A stretch of DNA of 64,000 nt from Gnetum montanum. Taxonomy: Eukaryota; Streptophyta; Gnetopsida; Gnetales; Gnetaceae. The stretch spans positions 291,439 to 355,438 of the forward strand of contig MNCI01036463.1 of the NCBI GenBank assembly GCA_015680685.1, written 5' to 3'. The notes under the pieces were generated by a model. It saw nothing but the letters and a program-made list of their open reading frames with translations. It did no database searches and had not been told where the DNA came from. Each line of letters opens with the position of its first letter. Within the stretch, counting starts at the first letter, position 1. Below are positions 10,703 through 22,175 of the stretch, in pieces. The position numbers and the translations under genes were made by a program.

Positions 10703-11500
10703 AACTACAAGTCCACCACTAACATTCCCTCTTTATGCTTGATCTAGTTGTGTCAAACCATGCCAAAGAGTGCTTGTGATGATGGGATAAGACTATGATG
10801 AGGAAATGGTAATTAGGAAGATGGTCATGAAGGCTAACAATGCATTCCACATGTTGTCATGATGGCTATAGCATGACGCTGATTATTTTGAAGTGTTGGT
10901 CACTTGGGAAATGCATTTAAGGATTCAATCACTTTGTTCTCAGATTGCCTTGGTCATTGGGCTTTGAGGCTTTATTGATCATTTAGCCCCTTGACAATTT
11001 GCTTCTCCTCCCCCTTTTTTGTGGGATAAAACCTTCATTGGGTTTCATTGCCAGGGTCACTTTGACATAGTTTTCCTATTGAGTGAGTTGTGTTACACTT
11101 AACGGACTTGGTTTTCCCATCAAAGTGAGATGTGTTATGCTTGATGGACTTAACAATTTTCCCACTAAATAGGCTATGTTACTTTCAAATGGACTTGAGG
11201 ATGGAGCATGATGAATAAATATCCTATGGCTATAGTGCATGAGTGACAAACATAGGTTAACATTTTTTTCCAAGGTATGGAAGGTCATAATAAGGCTACA
11301 GGGCTGGGCTCAAGGAGTGGTGCCAAATTTAGGGCACTGGTACAAGCACTCTTGACATTGTAGGACAAACTCATCACATTGTGCACATCAAGGTCACATG
11401 GTGACTTACTATTATAATGAGGTGCATCCTTGTGATGGCCCCAGGCTTCATCTTGCAAACACAACTCCAAGACGATAAGAAAACCAAGCAAATAGAACAT
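10703..11500. mobile_element. ~0.8-kb left-arm insertion of unknown type
   Basis: Compared with the right arm, where TTATAATATGCAG continues straight into GTGTTTTGTATTCTTTG-like sequence near 47980-48015, the left arm has about 800 extra bases at this place. The insert has no recognisable coding motif. It holds a three-copy tandem repeat with ~43-bp period (about 11070-11200, units containing AACACAACTCAC and GGAAAACCAAGTCC-like sequence on the minus strand). It could be a solo LTR or other non-autonomous element; I found no convincing target duplication. Confidence 0.5.
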
Positions 11501-11575
11501 GTTATAACATTACAACGCATATATGCTATATAGAATGATAAAACCAAGCTACCCAGGTTGCCAATGTTGCTCGTT

Positions 11576-11775
11576 TGAGGCCATGATGGGCCATGGTACT
11601 AGTTTAAGGCCCTAGTAGGCTGTGGTGCCAATTTAAGGTCATAATGGACCATGGTGCTAGTTTAAGGCCTTAGTAGGCTATATTGCTAGTTCAAGGCCTT
11701 AATAGGCCATAGTTGCACTAGTTTAAGGCCTTTGAAAACCATGTTACTAGTTTAAGGCTTCGATAAGCTGTACTA
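11576..11775. repeat. 29-bp boundary repeat block, left arm, after integrase
   Basis: About six units with 29-bp spacing (one of 32), of the form AAGGCCTTAGTAGGC followed by a variable middle and GCTAGTTT. In the element's orientation it lies just after the integrase end and before the LTR. The same unit occurs at five other module borders in the two giant copies. Confidence 0.85.
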
Positions 11776-11784
11776 AGTAGGCTC

Positions 11785-14700
11785 GCTTGTTGATGATTGT
11801 TGGCTACATGTAATATGTCTTTAGATAGGAATGATTGACCAAATTGGGCAATGTATTCCCATCCATGCCAGCTATCCTAGATGCTCCATTACCATAGGCT
11901 TTGGTGACAAGGAATCACCCTTTCTTGTTGGCCAAGAATTTATTTGCATGTTCATAGAAAACCTTGAGAACTAGGTCATCTTCCTTGATCTTATGCATGG
12001 TTAAGTTATGGTTGTGCTGCTATTTCTACCTCTATTGATAGTGCTTGGCATGAGCAAGAACTTGCATATGTTGCTCTTCCACCAAGTCCAGGTCTACTAT
12101 TTGCAACTCCTTGCTTTGTTCATCAATGCCACCCGAAACAATGGTACATGCAATTCAAGAGGTAAAATAGCTTTAGAGCCATAAACCAAGCTATAAGATG
12201 TTACACTAGTGGATGTACGGTAAGTTGTACAATAGGCCCAAAGTGCATGAACAAGCCACTCATGCCATTTGCTCTTGCTGTTATTGAGTATTTTGTTAAG
12301 CAAGTTGATGATGGCCTTATTGCTTACTTCTGCTTGTCCATTGTCTTAAGGGTAATAAGGTGATAGAAGGAATGCTTAATGCCTAGGTCGTGATAGAAAT
12401 ATTTTGTTTCTTGGCTACTAAATTATGGTTTTTTATCTATAACTATGATCATGGGTATGCTAAATCGGGCCACAATGTTATCCAGTATAAATTTATAGAC
12501 ATGTTCAAATGTAGTCTTCCTTAGGGGAATAACTTTAACCCATTTAGTAAAGTATTCAGTTGCGGTGATGATGAGGTTATGTCCTACCAAAGACTTAGGC
12601 ATTATAGGTCTAATGATATCTAACTTCCATCATTGAAATGGCCAAGTTATCTAAGGAGTGTGCAACTTAGTTGGTGATACATGTATCAAGTTATTATGCC
12701 ATTGGCATGTCTCACAACATTTAGTCTTCTATAGGCAGGCGTTTTTCATATAGGGCTAGTAGTAACCTAAACATCTAATCTTAGTATCCATGTCTCTAGG
12801 TCCTATATGTTCTCCACAGACATCCTTGTGAGCCCCTTCTAGGACTGTTCTAGCTTTAATTTTACATAAGAAATTTAGTAATATGCCATCATAGGAATGT
12901 CAACATAATGTGTTATCACCTACAATGACATATTGTTTTGATGATTTGCATACAATGTCCTTTTGAGTAGTAGTCAAGCCTTGTGACAATTCACCATGCA
13001 CTAAGTAAAACTTAATATTGTCATAATGCTCCCTATCAGGAGTAGTATGAATGATGGCCAAAAAGGTAACCTCAATGTTTTGTGTGATGGGGATAGTGTA
13101 GGTCATGGTTAAGGTGGGAAACCTAGTAAACACATTTGGCATCACACTAAGGGCTAGCATTAAAATTGCATTGGCTATGTCATTCTCATTTTGGGGTATG
13201 TGTTGGATATCAACCTCTACAAATTGCTAAAACAGTTGCTTCAGGAGGTCACGATAAGGTTGTAAATGTTTTACTTTACATCCATAGACTTTGGTCACTT
13301 GGTTAACTACAAGTTGGAAATCACCTTTGATCATTAAGCATCTTATTCCTAGGTCATGAGCATCCCTTTGATCAAATCCTCATACTTTGCTATGTTGTTG
13401 GTACATGAAAACTCAAAATGATAGGTGAAGGATTGGATTTCACTAGATGGAAATGTTATGATGATAGTGGCACTAGCCGCATGGGTAGTTGAAGCTTTGT
13501 TAAAGTTCATGACTACCTCATAGCCCTTGGGTACTTGGCTAATGGTGTTAATGTGCTCCTCAGGGAACTCAAGATCTATGGCTACTTGGTCATCAATAGG
13601 TGATACTGTGAGTTGTACGGTTATAGCTTGACCTTTTGTTGAGGATTGACAGATGTAATGAAGGTCAAACTATGCTATTATGGCTTTCCATCAGGCTATG
13701 TGGCTTCTTTCATAGATGTTGGTTATTATGGCTCTGAGCATGTTATCTTTGCAAATGATGTTGACTTGGCTTCTAAAGAGGTAGTGTCTCCACTTGTTCA
13801 ATGAGAAGATTAGTACTAGACAATACTTCTCCACTATCATGTATCAGGTCTCGTGGAAAACTAATGCATGGCTAAGGTAGTATACTAGCATCTCTGCTTC
13901 ATCATCACATTTTTGGCAAAGTAGAAAGGTGATGAACATGTCAGAGGTGGTAAGGTAGATGTAAAATGCTTTACCCTCTTGTGGATGATAGATGATTGGT
14001 AGTTGTGCCAACTCTTGCTTAATGTTTTTAAAGGCCTCTTGGCATTGAGTTATCCAGTCATAGTGAATTCCTTTCTTAAGTAATTATTGCATGGACTGTA
14101 ACTTATCTGTAAGCCTAGTGATAAACCTACAAATAAATTGCAATCTACCTTGTAATCCCCAAAGCTCCTTAAGGTTGGTAGGCACTCCTAATTTGGATAT
14201 GGCCTTAACCTTATCAGGATCGACACATATCCTTACCTTAGATATCACAAAGCCAAGCATCTTATAGGTCTTGACACCAAATATACATTTCTTAGGATTG
14301 AGCTTATGCTCATACTTGAGGCATCATTTGAGCACAAGATCTAGGTCATTAACATGATCATTGCCCACTTTGGACTTAATGGCTATATCTTCTACATAAT
14401 CATTAAGAAAACCTAGCATGTAATTGCTGAAGATATAGGTTATGACTCATTGATAGGTTGCTCTTGTGTTTTGAAGGTCAAATGGCATCATAGTATAGAA
14501 AAAGGTACCCCAAGGGGTCATGAAGGTCATGCTAAGTTGATGTTCTGGAGTGATCCTAATCTAGTTGTATCCTAAAAATCCATTCATAAAGGACAACATG
14601 GCATGTTTGACCATTGTATTGATAAGTTGATCAATACTAGGTAAAGGGAAGTTATCCTTGATAGTTGCTTTATTTAAGTCTTAAAAATTGATGCAAATAT

Positions 14701-15235
14701 GGATACTCTTGTTCCTCTTGGGGACTACCACTATGTTGGACATCCATTTTGTGTAGTCGATAGTTCTAATGAAACCAACTTGGTAGAGCTTTAAGATCTC
14801 ATCAAAAATTGCCAAGGCCAAATCAAGTCTAATTTTGTGCACATTTTGCTTAATTGGTCTAATGCTAGGACCTAGTATGATGTTGTGTTGTACTAAGCAC
14901 ATGTCTTTGCCTAGAATATCTCCATATCAATAGGCAAAGGCCTGGATATTGCCTTGTAGGACCTTGGTGATGTCTTGAGCTTGTTGATGTTTTAGTGAGG
15001 AACTTAGTTTAAAGGTTTTCTCCTCACCATTGTGTGTTGTGATAGGAACCTCAACTAGAGAGTCTTCAATTCTGTCGCCTGCCTCTAAGTCAAGGGTTTT
15101 GATTACGTTTTCAAGCCATTCTAGAGGTTTCTCTATCAAGGCTATGTGATTAACAAGACTCTTAGGCTTAAGATCTAGGCAACTAGGGTCAATACACCAT
15201 TCTACATCACCATGGGGTCAATGTAGGCACAAAGG
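11785..15235 (-). pseudogene. Tat-like pol (RT-RH-aRH-INT), left arm
   Basis: The minus strand encodes the same Pol as the right arm. The pre-RT region is at about 15140-14930. RT runs from about 14900 (RPIKQNVHKIRLDLALAIFD, GFIRTIDYTKWMSNIVVVPK). The catalytic YVDD has become YVED near 14385-14400. RNase H follows, then a second archaeal-type RNase H (NFNKASTTHAASATIIITFP, about 13505-13445; NNIAKYE), diagnostic of the plant Tat lineage. Integrase runs to about 11785 with an AYGNGASRIAGMDGN-like C-terminus. Pol would copy the RNA and insert the cDNA. Stops and frameshifts are scattered throughout. Identity with the right-arm protein over a 51-residue RT segment is about 73 percent by my count. 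Confidence 0.88.
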
Positions 15236-15271
15236 TAAACTGATCTACTCTCAAGTACTCATACTTCAGTC

Positions 15272-15308
15272 CTACATGTCAACCAAAAGCATATTAAGTG
15301 GCACCTCG
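15272..15308 (-). promoter_or_regulatory. Candidate 3' splice site before pol, left arm
   Basis: On the minus strand, GCCACTTAATATGCTTTTGG leads into TTGACATGTAG and then the Pol frame. The right arm has an almost identical sequence at 44230-44262, ending GATGTGTAG. A T-rich run ending in TAG directly before an open pol frame fits a splice acceptor, as in Ogre elements, whose intron lies between protease and RT. The function is inferred. Confidence 0.45.
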
Positions 15309-15504
15309 ACAAAAGTGAACAACCAATGCTAAAATGTTATCAACTTATGGAAATACATGCTATTCTAATGCAAACAACATGTAAATGAGGTTGTGTAAGG
15401 CTATAAAAAGGTAGAGATAGGTAGCGATAAGGGCATGAAGACTAGACATATGCTAAGCAAGATTAGAATGAGTGAAATAAGGTCAAAACAAGCTATGAGC
15501 TTGC

Positions 15505-15590
15505 TAGTTGAAGGCCATAGTGGGCCATAATGTCAATTTAGAGTCCTAGTGGACTATGATGCTAGTTTAAGGCCATAGCGGGCCATGGTC
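15505..15590. repeat. 29-bp boundary repeat block, left arm, before RT
   Basis: Three 29-bp units (AAGGCCATAGTGGGCCATAA and relatives ending in GCTAGTTT or TCAATTT). In element orientation it lies between the satellite array and the candidate acceptor/RT. The right arm has the same block at 43941-44043. Confidence 0.8.
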
Positions 15591-15849
15591 ATATGGTGCC
15601 AAATGGTTGCTAGAAACCAAGGAAAATAAGGCTATAATAAGGCATCTAAGGCCCTTATCGCTACATGGTCACATGGTGCCTTCGGTTGGTATCATGGTGC
15701 CAAATGTGGAAACCAAGGAAAAGATGTTTGATGGCATCTAAATGGTAGAAATGGGGGTTTTAGGGCCTTCCCAAGGTAGCATAGGGCCAGATCTATTAAA
15801 ATTGTTCATTTTGGAGGTCAAAATTAGTCAAAAAGCTTTTAGTTCACAC

Positions 15850-18310
15850 CCACTATTTCCATGTTAGACAGCATGGAGAAGAGGGGGATCAATGTAGATA
15901 GTACAAAATTGAGTTAAAACAGGGTTGCAGGGGTAGTTGGAATCAAAATTTGGTAGTTATGTATCTCTTGGTTGCATTTTGGCCTTATTTTGAATAGGTT
16001 TTGAGGGTTAAATCAAGCCTTGGGTTGTCTCTAGGTTGGATCCATGTTGATTAGCATGGTGCAAAGGGGGTGCCCTTGCCTTTTGGTCTTAGGGTGATTT
16101 GGGATGCAAATCAATTAAGTTTCTAAGCTCCTAGAACTATAGACACTAATTTTCCAAGTTTTTGGCTGATTTTAATCACGTTTGAAGGTTTTTTAGGGCT
16201 ATGAAAGTTTACACCTCCCTTGATCCATGTTGGGGGGAGGGGTTTATCCAACATGGAAGAAGGGAGTGGATGAGATTTAAGGGTCAAAACTAGGTCAAAC
16301 TAGTGCAATCTTCAGGCTATAAGGTTGTAGGCTTCATCGGTGTAGATTCTTATTCTCTCAAAGTGTTGATTTGTTGTTTGGGACCAAAAGGTAGACCCTC
16401 CATGCTAGCTCATGCTAGCCAGTGTGGAGGAGGGGTTCCTTAATGTGAAAGAAACAAAAGGTTTATATCTAGGCTAGTTTTGGTGGAAATTGACCATGCA
16501 TGTGACATTCCAAGAGATTGCTAGTGTTGAATACTAGGGTTTAGAGTCAAAATTTAGTAGTTTGGTGTGTCCCAAAGTAATTTTTAGAGCTCTCCTTTGT
16601 CTCCATGTTGGCTCCATGCTCGCTAGCATGGAAGAGAGTATGGGGTGTTAATTTTTGACTATTTTAGGCTTGTTTTGTAAGGTTTGGTGACTCCTAGAGG
16701 TGTTGACATGGTTCTAGAGTGATAATTTGGAAAATTTAAAGGTTTCTGAGGGGTTTTAGAGGTTACCCCCTTAGTTCCACACTTTCTCCACATTGGTTGG
16801 CATGGAACCATCTAGGAGGGTGTTGGAAAGCATCAAATAGAATTAATTTTAGCAAGTTTTGATTATTAGAGTCCTTGGGAAGGTTAAGATGTCTACCAAA
16901 GCTCATTTTGAGGTAAAACTTGGGGTTTTTCACCATCCCTCCTCCATCAACACTGACTTCACACTAGCCAACATGGAAGAGGATCTCCCTAGCATGGAAG
17001 ATCAATGGGTTAGGTTATGAATTACTTTTGGCAAGTTTTGACAAGGTTTCAAAGTTGCTGAAGGTTGTATAGGTTAGCAGACAAGATTTGGTCTCAAAAC
17101 CTCTTAGTTTTGAGGCTTCTTAATTTTCATGTAGTTATCCCCCTTTCCTCCAATGTTGGGGAGGATGGCCTCAATGTGGAAGGAAGGGGGATGGTTGCTT
17201 TTTGACATTTTTGATAGGTTTCGAGGCATCTAAAGGTTTCAGTAGGCTTTGATAGGGTCTAGAGGTCACTAGGATAGGTTATAGGGTTGTTTTAGGGCAT
17301 GGAAATGAGTTTTATGGTAGCCCTAATGCATCCATGCTAGCTCCATGTTGGTCAGCATGGAAGAGGGGGTGCTTAGCATGGAGAAAGCCTAGGATATCTA
17401 AGTTGACTTAAAGCTTGAAGGTTATTGAGTATTAGAGGTCATGGAGGAATAGTGGGGTTGTCAAGGCCAAAACTATGACCATTTGAATCTTGGAAAGGGA
17501 TTTTATGTTATAATCCTTAGACCTCCATGCTAGTTCTATGCTAGGTAGTGTGGAGGAGGGGTTCACTAGTGTGGGGTAAGAGGTATGATTGAAAATCGAC
17601 TTATTTCAGTGTAAAATTAGGCCATCAAAGGCTATACTTGAGTATGGAGATCAAAATATGGTAACTAGGTGGTTGATTTAGGTAATTTTGGTCATCCCTC
17701 CATCCATCCACACCTTGGCTAGGATGCTTAACATGGATGAGGCCTCCCCTAGCATGAAATCACCAAATCCAAATTTTTTGACCACTTTTAATTAGGTTTT
17801 TCAAGGTTTTGGGGTTGTCAAAGGTGGCTGGAGGGGGTTCTAAGTTATGTGGTCCCACTCTAAGGGTCAGATCTGGCTGTGATGGGTACCAAGGGGTAAG
17901 AGTAGGTGTTACCCCTATTCTTCCACACTAGGCAGGGTTGCCCTAGTGTGGAAACCCAAGATACCTAGTTTTGGTAAAGTCTAACCCCCTTTTAGAGCCC
18001 AGGGTTGGATGAGGTAAGTTGTATCTACCAAAAATGGCAAGAAAGTTGGGTAGTTGGGTTCTAAGAGGTGGGAGGGATGTATCCACACTAGGCATTGTAT
18101 TCCTAGTGTGGATGCATGGGGGTTAAGGCTTGGACATGTTTCTAAGTATTCAAGGGGTTAAAACCCCAATGTTGGTGGAGTTTAAAGCCCAACAACACCA
18201 TGTATGAGGGTGTAGGATGGTGCCCATGGCTCAAAAATTCAAAAAAGTAAGAAAAAATGTGTAACTACTATTTCCTTTTCTACTCCTAGCATGGAGGATA
18301 CTTTTCCTCC
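15850..18310. repeat. ~185-bp satellite-like array, left arm (~14 units)
   Basis: Units recur at about 15860, 16040, 16220, 16400, 16600, 16775, 16950, 17145, 17330, 17525, 17705, 17915, 18080 and 18280. Each has a core of type CCATGCTAG ... AGCATGGAAGAGGGGG that can pair with itself, linked by diverged filler. The units are old and differ strongly outside the core. The array ends at the nested element that begins by about 18396. No coding frame is recognisable within it. Confidence 0.85.
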
Positions 18311-18395
18311 TTGGACTTTAGTGCATGTTGAGTTTGCCATGCATAGAATTAGCAATAGGGGTTGAAAGTGGAAATGTTAGGATACTTTAGAGTCT

Positions 18396-18926
18396 GTGCA
18401 CGCTCCTCCAAAAAATGAGGCTTTGGAGCTCCCTTCAAACCAACAACAGAGCCCAACACACATGGTTATGTTAACACATACCATTACTAATTGGATAAAG
18501 GTGGGCCACCTTCCCAAGAAACTCTCTGACCCTGGAAGTCCCGTAATCTACCTCCAAGTCATTGGGAATGAACCACGTAAAGCTCTTCTTGACTCAGGTT
18601 CTGGAGTCACCTTAATATCATGGGAGATGTATAAAGCTTGGAACCTACCTCCACTCAAGAAGAGCAATATTCAACTAGAGCTAGCTGACCAGTCCATCAC
18701 CATTCCCTTTGGATTGGTGGAGGACATCATTACCATTGTGTGTGGCTGGTCATAACCAACTAACTTCCTAGTGATAGAAGTCAACAGTAATAAAGGGGAC
18801 TTCCCAATTATAATGGGGAGGGCATGGCTCAGCACCATCAACGCATGCCAAGGAATCCATGATCTTTCCTTGGAAATATCTAAGGAAAACATTTATGGAA
18901 GGATCGAGAAGAAGAAAGTTCCATGA
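18396..18926 (+). pseudogene. Ty3/gypsy aspartic protease remnant, nested element
   Basis: The plus frame contains ALLDSGSGVTLISWEMYKAW with the catalytic D-S-G at residues 66-68 of the open stretch, then LELADQSITIPFGLVEDIIT, the flap-side region seen in Athila/Tat-type proteases. A TAA at 18754 interrupts the frame. The same frame continues FLVIEVNSNKGDFPIIMGRA, giving the usual I-(M/L)-G-R-(A/P) end. The triplet frame is otherwise fairly intact, so this insertion is probably younger than the giant elements around it. No RT, RNase H or integrase core follows; the element appears internally deleted and goes to its 3' end and LTR. Confidence 0.85.
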
Positions 18927-18929
18927 ATC

Positions 18930-21150
18930 ACATACAGTGATACAGAGGGTGATGACATGGAGGAATGCCCAACATCTCCTGCATGCAATTGGTGTGCCTA
19001 GAAAACTCACATACAAAGGTGCTTGTATGTAGCAACCACACATTAAGAGAACACCTAGTGGTTGATAGCTAATCAAGAGAGCAACCCACCAATATGCATG
19101 GAACTAACTGGGGGAACAACTTGCAACCACAATGAAAGCATAGATACATTGGAATATGAGCGTCGCCAACTTCCAACCCTTAATCTAAAAACATCAATTG
19201 GGAGAAGTTGGACACTTCTAAAGAATTCAAATAAGTGCTCATTATTTTAGATCTCTCCCTTTCAATTCAGTCATGGGGGAGATGGCCACCTATGTTGATC
19301 ATTTGAGGCCCTTAGTCCTTTTAAGTTTTTGTTTTACATATTTTTGTTTTGCACATTTTTGTTTTAAAAATTTCTTTAACTTTTCTTGTTTTTGTTTTAC
19401 AACATCGTTTATACTTTTTCTTTTATTTGTGTGTATGTGTGTGTCTTATCCATTTTGTTAAGTTTGTCACCCAATAAGTACTATTAAATGATGGTATGAA
19501 CTATGATGTTGATACTAAGGTATGGTTCTTTTGATATAGCAGGCAATGAGTCCACATCACCCATGCATCCATGAATCTCTATGATTTCTCTTGGCTTGGA
19601 ACTATATAGTTCCTTTCTTCAAAATAATAAGAACTACCAACGAATCGGTGACTGAGCATTTCTCAAACTAAGGAAGGACTCAAGGATTGAAAAGGATGTG
19701 GCTTCAAAGGAATTTGATGCATTTGTGTTGGCCATTCTCTTGGGTGCTTGGATGTTTTCTTCTTGAGTTTTCTTACCGTTTTCACGTTACCCAATTTTTG
19801 AGAAGTCGAGTAAATAAAAATAATAAGTCTTTGCATGGTGTGGTTCTCAAGCAAAAACACAAAAAAAAAAAAAAATTGTGAGAATTCAAAGCACACCCCT
19901 TAGATGAAATAATCATTTGGGCTATAAGAACTAGTTATGGAACTAAAATAAACATGTTCCCTCTAACTAAGGCCCTTCTTGCTTCCTATTCTCTCCTCCT
20001 TCGTTTCGTCGAAATGGTAGTGGCTCTTTGGTGAAGGCATTCTTGTTACTTCAAGTGGATGGATTGGCCAAATGCATTGATGTGAAGTCACTGGATGTGA
20101 TTTGTTTGAGGTCGGACTTGGGATGGGATCTATAGAGTCACATTAATCATTAAAATACACAAGGGGCTATATACCACCTTGTTCTTAAGACTCCATTCCA
20201 TTCTCTTCTTTCCATCCTTCTTTCTCCATTATTCACCTCATTGCTGGTTGTATCATTAGTGTATATTTTGGTTGACGCATCATTTTCTTTGTGGTAAATT
20301 CTTGTGGTTAAGAATTTAACTCTTGTTTCCAAATGACATTCCTAGAGCCAACGGACTCTTTGAATGTGGGTTTGTCAGGGAATTAAGGGCATGAGCCTGC
20401 TTTGGGGAGGACCCACTGGCATTCCTATTTGGTGCACTAGTTAAATTCTTTCCCTTAACATTTTTGCAATCAACTTTATTTTGTTCATTTCCATCTTGAC
20501 ATCCATTTTATCGCTGTTATAGTTGTTTCTTTTTCTTCATCCTTCTTATTCCTTCTCTTTTTCCATTCTCTTGCTACTGGAGGTTCACGATTAGTCATGG
20601 GGGTCCTAGTCCAATTTTTTCGATTTTCTTCTAACCCCTACACCTTGGGTAGTCATTATTAGTATATATGCAGAGTTTGCATTAGCCATACCAGAACTCA
20701 GCCAATGGACCTTTCACCAAAGCAAGGTATCAACTGCATTGTGATTCATTTACCCTTGCTAATTTAAGATTGTGTTTTGTGTGCAGATGGCAATCATACA
20801 ACAACGGATTGGACTTGGAGGGAACACTTGGAATGAATCAGTGCTGAAGTAGTTATGTAAGGAACAAGATTGATGGTGCGCTTATGGATGGACGATGAAA
20901 GGCACAATCTTAGCATTGACAGTAGCAGACTTCTTCTCTCTTCTCTCTTAGCTGCCAAATAAGGCATGATGTCAAATGTATAAAGTGTTCACTCTTGTTG
21001 TCATGAACACTAGTTTTGTCATGTTCTGTAATGATGATCCGTTCACATGTCATCCCATTCACCATTAGTTCCATTCAAGTCAATAATCCCATACCTTCCC
21101 AATATTTTGTAAGGAACTAGAGGAGGAGTTTTTATTCAGTCATGGGGGTA
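18930..21150 (+). mobile_element. 3' region of nested deletion-derivative element
   Basis: This stretch holds short decayed coding remnants (to about 19290, ending near a TCATGGGGGAGATGG motif that also follows the integrase relic at about 54780 on the minus strand). A T-rich untranslated region rich in TTTTTGTTTT (19310-19440) follows, then a 15-bp poly(A) at about 19860. I see no other gene. It ends with TCATGGGGGTA directly before the LTR, a plausible polypurine tract. Similar TCATGGGGG strings occur at about 19270 and 20596. Confidence 0.6.
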
Positions 21151-21902
21151 TGATGGGATGTGATATCGCATGAGCTGCGATATGATGGTCCATTGCTAGT
21201 TCTATAAATAAAAGGTAGCTCTCCCTTGTTTCTCCATCTAGATCTAGACCCTTAGCGAAACTCTGGCAGTTTTACCTTTTCCATGTGCCCGCAGTAGGAG
21301 TCCCAAAGTGAACGGATCTTTATTTGAGCAAATATTGTACCTGAGCACAAGTTTGTGTACGGAAATAAAGACGAACTTTTGGATAAACCTTGCAGTGCAC
21401 GGACTAAGCTAAATATGACTTTAATTAATGTTAAATGGTTAAATTCTTTATTAGTTAATTAATCTTTCTCAACCCTCAACACTCCTAGTTAAGTGCATTT
21501 AGTATGATCGCTTCGAGCATGTACGTTACGCTTGGTAATGTCAGCAACGAATAACATTTGGTAATCCTAGAAGGTTGCATTGGTTTAGGGTGTGAATGGA
21601 TAGTGGAACGGATACTGATGCTAGGCATTAGAACTTAGTTAGTTAAAGTTAGTTACTTAGTCTCTTCACCCTTTCCCTCATTCGCATAGGCAATAAAAGA
21701 TAAAAGACATAAAAATCACATACCTCAAACTTACTTAACGATACAACTGTGACAAATACAAGTAAGTCTGGGAAGACAATGAATGATTAACCTTAGGTGT
21801 TCCATAAGGCGTGTAGGCACCTAGTCTACGGAGTTCGACCGGATTGTGCATGTAACACTCATATTTGTTTAGTTGAGTGTAGGGGTACCTCGCCACTCAT
21901 CA
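21151..21902 (+). mobile_element. 3' LTR of nested element (GATATC-palindrome family)
   Basis: The LTR starts TGATGGGATGTGATATCGC and ends CGCCACTCATCA, giving terminal TGATG/CATCA inverted repeats. A TATA box (CTATAAATA) lies at about 21202, the conserved CCATGTGCCCGCAGTAGGAG at about 21280, and an AATAAA polyadenylation signal at 21364-21369. It aligns with the solo LTR at 56843 and, more distantly, 62275. No PBS follows and a polypurine tract precedes it, so it is a 3' LTR. The 5 bp on each side do not match (GGGTA and CTCTA), as expected if the partner LTR is lost. Confidence 0.85.
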
Positions 21903-22175
21903 CTCTATGTTAATGCATGGTTTAGACTAAGGGATAATTTTGTCTCTGATGTTTTGGCTATAATATTTTGGCTACGAAGTAAAATTCTATGAAATGTTTT
22001 AATAAGTTTTAATGATGTTGTTGTAAAATTTCTTGAGCAAATTTGAATAAACACCTTAGAGCTTTTTATAAGGGCTAATTTCACTACTGGCTAGGATGTT
22101 TTTTTGTATAAAACTTGTGAAGAAATCCTAAGTGTTGAAATGTTATTTTAATGATGCTACGTTTTCCTATTGCAG

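Noticed and set aside
18396-18926. Considered as a host aspartic protease gene
   Set aside because: The flanking LADQSITIP region, the GRAWL end and the downstream LTR show a retroelement protease.
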